In this document: piece by piece, positions 62,441 to 64,000 of the stretch | Numbering within the stretch: position 1 is the stretch's first letter | Layout: every line of letters begins with the position of its first letter | From: Silurus meridionalis | Lineage: Eukaryota; Chordata; Actinopteri; Siluriformes; Siluridae | NCBI RefSeq assembly: GCF_014805685.1 | Contig: NC_060887.1 | Coordinates: 16,274,463 to 16,338,462, forward strand | Direction: 5' to 3' | Length of the DNA: 64,000 nt | Program-made: the position numbers and the translations under genes | Notes under the pieces: generated by a model | What the model was told of the DNA's origin: nothing | What the model saw: the letters and a program-made list of their open reading frames with translations, nothing else | Databases searched by the model: none

Positions 62441-64000
62441 ACCACACAAGACCCGCTCCTCAAAGACAGTAAACAAGCTCATCAATGTTTAGAAAATGCT
62501 GAGGAGGTGGTAACAACCCAGCCGAAAGACCTATGGAACCCTCCTGTTCGCATTGAACATTTAACACCTGAACAGCAACGGAGAGTAAAACAGCTTTTGA
62601 AAGAGGAGAGTAATGCTTTTGCCCGTGATGATGGCGATGTTGGATGTATTCCGTCCCTTCAGCTAAAAATCCGCCTCCATGACATCACACCTGTAAAGCA
62701 CACCTACATGTCGGTTCCGAAGCCACTACATAAAGAGGTTAAGGAATATTTGGAGGATTTGTTGAATAAGGGATGGATCACTAGCTCGAAGTCACCGTAT
62801 TCTTCACCGGTAGTATGTGTGCGTAAGAAGGATGGAACGCTCCGCCTCTGCTGTGACTACCGGGAGTTAAATAAGAAATCCATTCCAGACAGACACCCAA
62901 TACCCACAATACAAGACATGCTTGACAGCTTGGTGGGCAGCACCTGGTTTTCAGTTCTCGATCAAGGTAAAGCTTATCACCAGGGGTTTGTAGAGGAATC
63001 CAGCCGACCTCTTACTGCGTTCATAACACCGTGGGGATTATATGAATGGGTGAGAATTCCGTTTGGATTGTCCAACGCACCGGCTGAATTCCAAAGAAGC
63101 ATGGAGGAGTGCCTGAGAGAACTGCGGGATGAGGTATGTCAGCCTTATCTAGATGATAATTTAGTCCATTCGAAAACATTTGATGATCATCTCCAGGATC
63201 TAAGAAAGGTATTGCAGTGTTACCAGAAGCATGGTGTTAAGCTCACACCTAGAAAATGTGAAGTGTTCCAGAGTCGGGTACGATTTCTAGGGAGGTTAGT
63301 GACTAAAGATGGGTACACAATGGACCCTGCTGACATTGCTCCGGTTCAAGCTCTAAAAGAGAGGACCCCTAAAACAGTTGGAGAAGTAAGGAAGTTATTA
63401 GGATTTCTTTCCTACTACCGGTCATACATCGAGAACTTCTCCCGCAAGGCTGCGGCTCTTTATATGCTGCTCACTGATACGACGACACCAAAAACAAAAG
63501 TACGGCTGAAGCAGAAGGGCAAGGGAAAACGTCGCCAAGGACAGCTTGCATCATCACATCCTGTCACATGGACTGAAGAACATCAAAAGGTCCTCTGCGA
63601 ATTAGTGGACTGCTTGTCCAACCCACCTGTGTTGGGCTATCCAGATCTGAATGAACCATTTGTGCTACACTGTGACGCTTCCCAGGAAGGCCTCGGTGCA
63701 GTGTTATATCAAAGGCAAGGAGGCAAGTTAGTGGTAATAGCTTATGGATCAAGAACCCTAACTGCTTCTGAGAAAAATTACCACCTGCATTCAGGAAAGT
63801 TGGAGTTCTTGGCCATGAAGTGGGCGATCTGTGAGCGGTTTAGAGATTATTTGTACTATGCACCATCCTTTATTGTGTACACAGACAATAACCCTCTCAC
63901 ATATGTGTTGACAACAGCCAAGCTCAATGCAACCACATACAGATGGGTAGCCGAACTTGCCGATTTTCGATTCGCCATTAAATACCGTCCAGGAAAGTCG
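62387..64000 (+). CDS. Ty3/Gypsy pol, open and running off the window
   Basis: The frame is open for 1,614 nt after a TAG at 62384. Recognisable pol begins near 62440 ([16 protein letters not shown]). [34 protein letters not shown] (first catalytic Asp), [29 protein letters not shown] (catalytic YLDD), [17 protein letters not shown] and [20 protein letters not shown]. RNase [30 protein letters not shown] and [11 protein letters not shown] give the D-E-D set, ending KYRPGKS at the edge. A basic insert (about 63494-63540, [16 protein letters not shown]) separates RT and RNase H. The true start is unknown because the left end abuts an RTE fragment; integrase would lie beyond the window. Confidence 0.9.

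Overview
The window looks like nuclear DNA of a teleost fish. The evidence is one spliced vertebrate gene (crabp2), AT-rich noncoding DNA full of dinucleotide microsatellites, and a typical fish transposon load: L2 and RTE LINEs, DIRS and Ty3/Gypsy retroelements, Tc1-like and hAT-like DNA elements. An ostariophysan such as a catfish is plausible, but that is an inference. There are no prokaryotic features.

Left third (1-16,490): crabp2 lies on the minus strand in four exons (7141 to 3035). All splice sites are readable and it encodes a complete 142-residue retinoic-acid-binding protein. Its introns and flanks hold many microsatellites. A 39-bp-arm palindrome sits about 570 bp upstream of its ATG. 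A decayed DIRS copy lies at 9.9-11.9 kb. I see no other gene up to 16.5 kb.

Middle (16,490-58,110): a repeat-dense cluster of segmental duplications. The ancestral unit can be read as hAT MITE end / short unique block / GT microsatellite plus Tc1 relic / RNase A-like gene on the minus strand / about 1.4 kb upstream segment (called R1 here). Three RNase copies exist. One is open with a signal peptide (48833-49438). Two are broken (16744-17108 and 57603-57941). The R1 segment is present at about 22.1, 34.3, 49.6 and 54.5 kb, with a fragment at 32.8 kb. Two R1 copies carry a Gypsy 5' LTR at the same base, so the LTR inserted before the duplication. TEs layered on top include an L2 LINE (17.2-20.7 kb), two Tc1-family elements (24.06-25.64 and 46.24-47.86 kb), three further DIRS-I copies, a divergent DIRS-II 5' half with a suspicious tandem duplication, hAT-BED relics, L2 tails and an RTE-derived short element.

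Right end (58,110-64,000): a perfect (AT)n tract of about 2,064 bp, then RTE LINE 3' fragments, hAT-type MITE relics, and a Ty3/Gypsy pol frame that stays open from 62387 to the window edge.

The only likely host genes are crabp2 and the RNase A-like gene. The latter keeps both catalytic histidines, has lost both cysteines of one canonical disulfide together, has a changed catalytic-lysine region and a long C-terminal tail. It is the most interesting gene candidate. The long (AT)n tract and the 28.7-31.6 kb duplication need an assembly check before any biological reading.
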